7,251 nt of DNA from DATJUF01 sp035524095 (GTDB lineage Bacteria > Desulfobacterota > Binatia > Binatales > Binataceae), in contig DATKPK010000140.1 in the NCBI GenBank assembly GCA_035524095.1, positions 1 through 7,251 on the forward strand. The letters are read 5' to 3'. The translations under genes were made by a program, and so were the position numbers. This document shows positions 6,307 through 7,251 of this stretch, piece after piece (the first letter of the stretch is position 1; every line of letters begins with the position of its first letter). Below the pieces are notes generated by a model. The model had not been told where the DNA came from and searched no databases. It worked only from the letters and a program-made list of their open reading frames with translations.

Positions 6307-7251
6307 ATGAGAGTTATTCTTGGCATCAGCGGTCTTGCCAATTCCGTTCGTTTCAAACGCGAACACTGGCCAGGTCTCGATGAGCGGGAATATCGGATTT
6401 CGCAAGGCCATGACGCCGCTGCCGCTCTCATCATAGACGGGCGGATCATCGCTGCCGTCGCCGAGGAACGCTTTGATCGCCGCAAACATTCAGGGGCTTT
6501 TCCGCGCAAAGCAGCAGAGTTTTGCCTAGGTCAGGCAGGAATCAAGCTTCAAGAGGTCGACGAAATTGCTCACGCGTTCAACTATGCACCTTACGAGGAA
6601 ATCTACTCGCTCGACCCGGTCAGCGGTCAGCTTTTCGACGAAGTCTTCTCGCGCGAAGCACTGCTCGACGAATTAATGGAATTCGCGCCGGATTTCCGCG
6701 AGGAAAACGTCCACCAAGTCAGTCACCATTTGTGCCACGCGGCGAGCGCGGCAATGGTTTCAGGATGGGGCGAATGCCTGACGGTAGTGATCGACGCGAT
6801 GGGTGAGACGCAAGGCGCGTCAATCTATCATGCGCGTAACGCCGAGCTGCGCCGTATCGGTGAAATCTCAGCGAATGATTCGATTGGCATACTGTACTCG
6901 CTTGTGACACTTCATCTCGGTTTCGATTTCAATTCTGACGAATACAAAATCATGGGACTGGCGCCCTACGGCGATCCGCTCCGTTACGAGCCCGTCTTTA
7001 GCGAGATGCTGGAGCTTCGTCCGGGCGGCGCCGTGAGAATCCCTGTCCTGCGGCTGAACAGCACGCGAGACGAACGTGAAAATTATCTCAAGACACGCGA
7101 GTGGCTCGAGACTAGACTGATTCCGCACCGCGACCCGGACGGTGAAATCACGCAGGACCATCGTGACGTTGCAGCGTCCCTGCAGGCTTGTTTGAACCGC
7201 GTGGTGCAACATATCTGCGGGCACTATGCCCAACTTACCGGACTCCGCAAG
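6307..7251 (+). CDS. NodU/CmcH-family carbamoyltransferase, C-terminal half cut by window edge
   Basis: Open frame from ATG 6307 to the right edge, 315 residues without a stop. The family (NodU, CmcH, TobZ) uses ATP and carbamoyl phosphate to make carbamoyl-adenylate and passes the carbamoyl group to a hydroxyl of a sugar, antibiotic or lipid-linked acceptor. Visible motifs of the Kae1-like N-terminal domain are MRVILGISG (1-9), GHDAAAALI (34-42), AVAEERFDRRKHSGAFP (50-66), the metal-site SHHLCHAAS (139-147) with H140 and H144, VIDAMGE (161-167) with D163, and DEYKIMGLAPYG (211-222). The window stops at HYAQLTGLRK, just where the family's conserved LAGGVALN-type block usually follows, so the active-site rear and the YrdC-like C-terminal domain are outside. 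Full length would normally be about 550-600 residues. The start is the first possible one after an in-frame TGA at 6277-6279. Residues 10-33 are a linker between strand 1 and GHDAAA that classical NodU lacks. Acceptor unknown. Confidence 0.9.
   Translation, partial: MRVILGISGLANSVRFKREHWPGLDEREYRISQGHDAAAALIIDGRIIAAVAEERFDRRKHSGAFPRKAAEFCLGQAGIKLQEVDEIAHAFNYAPYEEIYSLDPVSGQLFDEVFSREALLDELMEFAPDFREENVHQVSHHLCHAASAAMVSGWGECLTVVIDAMGETQGASIYHARNAELRRIGEISANDSIGILYSLVTLHLGFDFNSDEYKIMGLAPYGDPLRYEPVFSEMLELRPGGAVRIPVLRLNSTRDERENYLKTREWLETRLIPHRDPDGEITQDHRDVAASLQACLNRVVQHICGHYAQLTGLRK

Noticed and set aside
6076..6489. Open frame of 137 codons on the minus strand spanning the intergenic gap
   Set aside because: It is antisense to the first 60 codons of the carbamoyltransferase, whose motifs are certain, and its product shows no family signature.

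Overview
The window is protein-coding DNA on both strands of what looks like a free-living Gram-negative bacterium. Base composition is moderately GC-rich by eye. The periplasmic adaptor and the MacB-type permeases imply an inner membrane and a periplasm. The mix of gene families (stand-alone MacB-like ATPase with two FtsX permeases, EHN-type epoxide hydrolase, NodU-type carbamoyltransferase) would suit an environmental lineage such as Acidobacteriota, Binatota or a proteobacterium. The sequence alone does not settle the taxon. I see no RNA gene, insertion sequence, CRISPR array or integration site.

Bases 1-3908, minus strand, hold a four-gene transcription unit read right to left: ABC ATPase, FtsX/MacB-type permease 1, FtsX/MacB-type permease 2, and a HlyD/MacA-type membrane fusion protein that runs off the left edge. 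Junctions are very tight (13 bp, a 1-nt stop/start overlap, 3 bp), so the products are probably made together as one tripartite exporter. An outer-membrane TolC-like partner is not in view and could lie beyond base 1. A good sigma-70-like promoter and a strong Shine-Dalgarno precede the ATPase.

Bases 3981-4883, plus strand, encode an RluA-family RNA pseudouridine synthase with an N-terminal S4-type region, divergent from the exporter. It converges, across only 32 bp, with an EHN-domain alpha/beta-hydrolase of the microsomal epoxide hydrolase type on the minus strand (4916-6079). A 227-bp divergent intergenic region (6080-6306) follows, with a short dyad and a candidate promoter. The 5' part of a NodU/CmcH-family carbamoyltransferase (6307 to the right edge, plus strand) comes next and is cut before its C-terminal half.

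No wholly new system is evident. The points most worth a second look are the two-permease exporter, the epoxide hydrolase with a probable His in place of a lid tyrosine, and the carbamoyltransferase with an N-terminal insertion.
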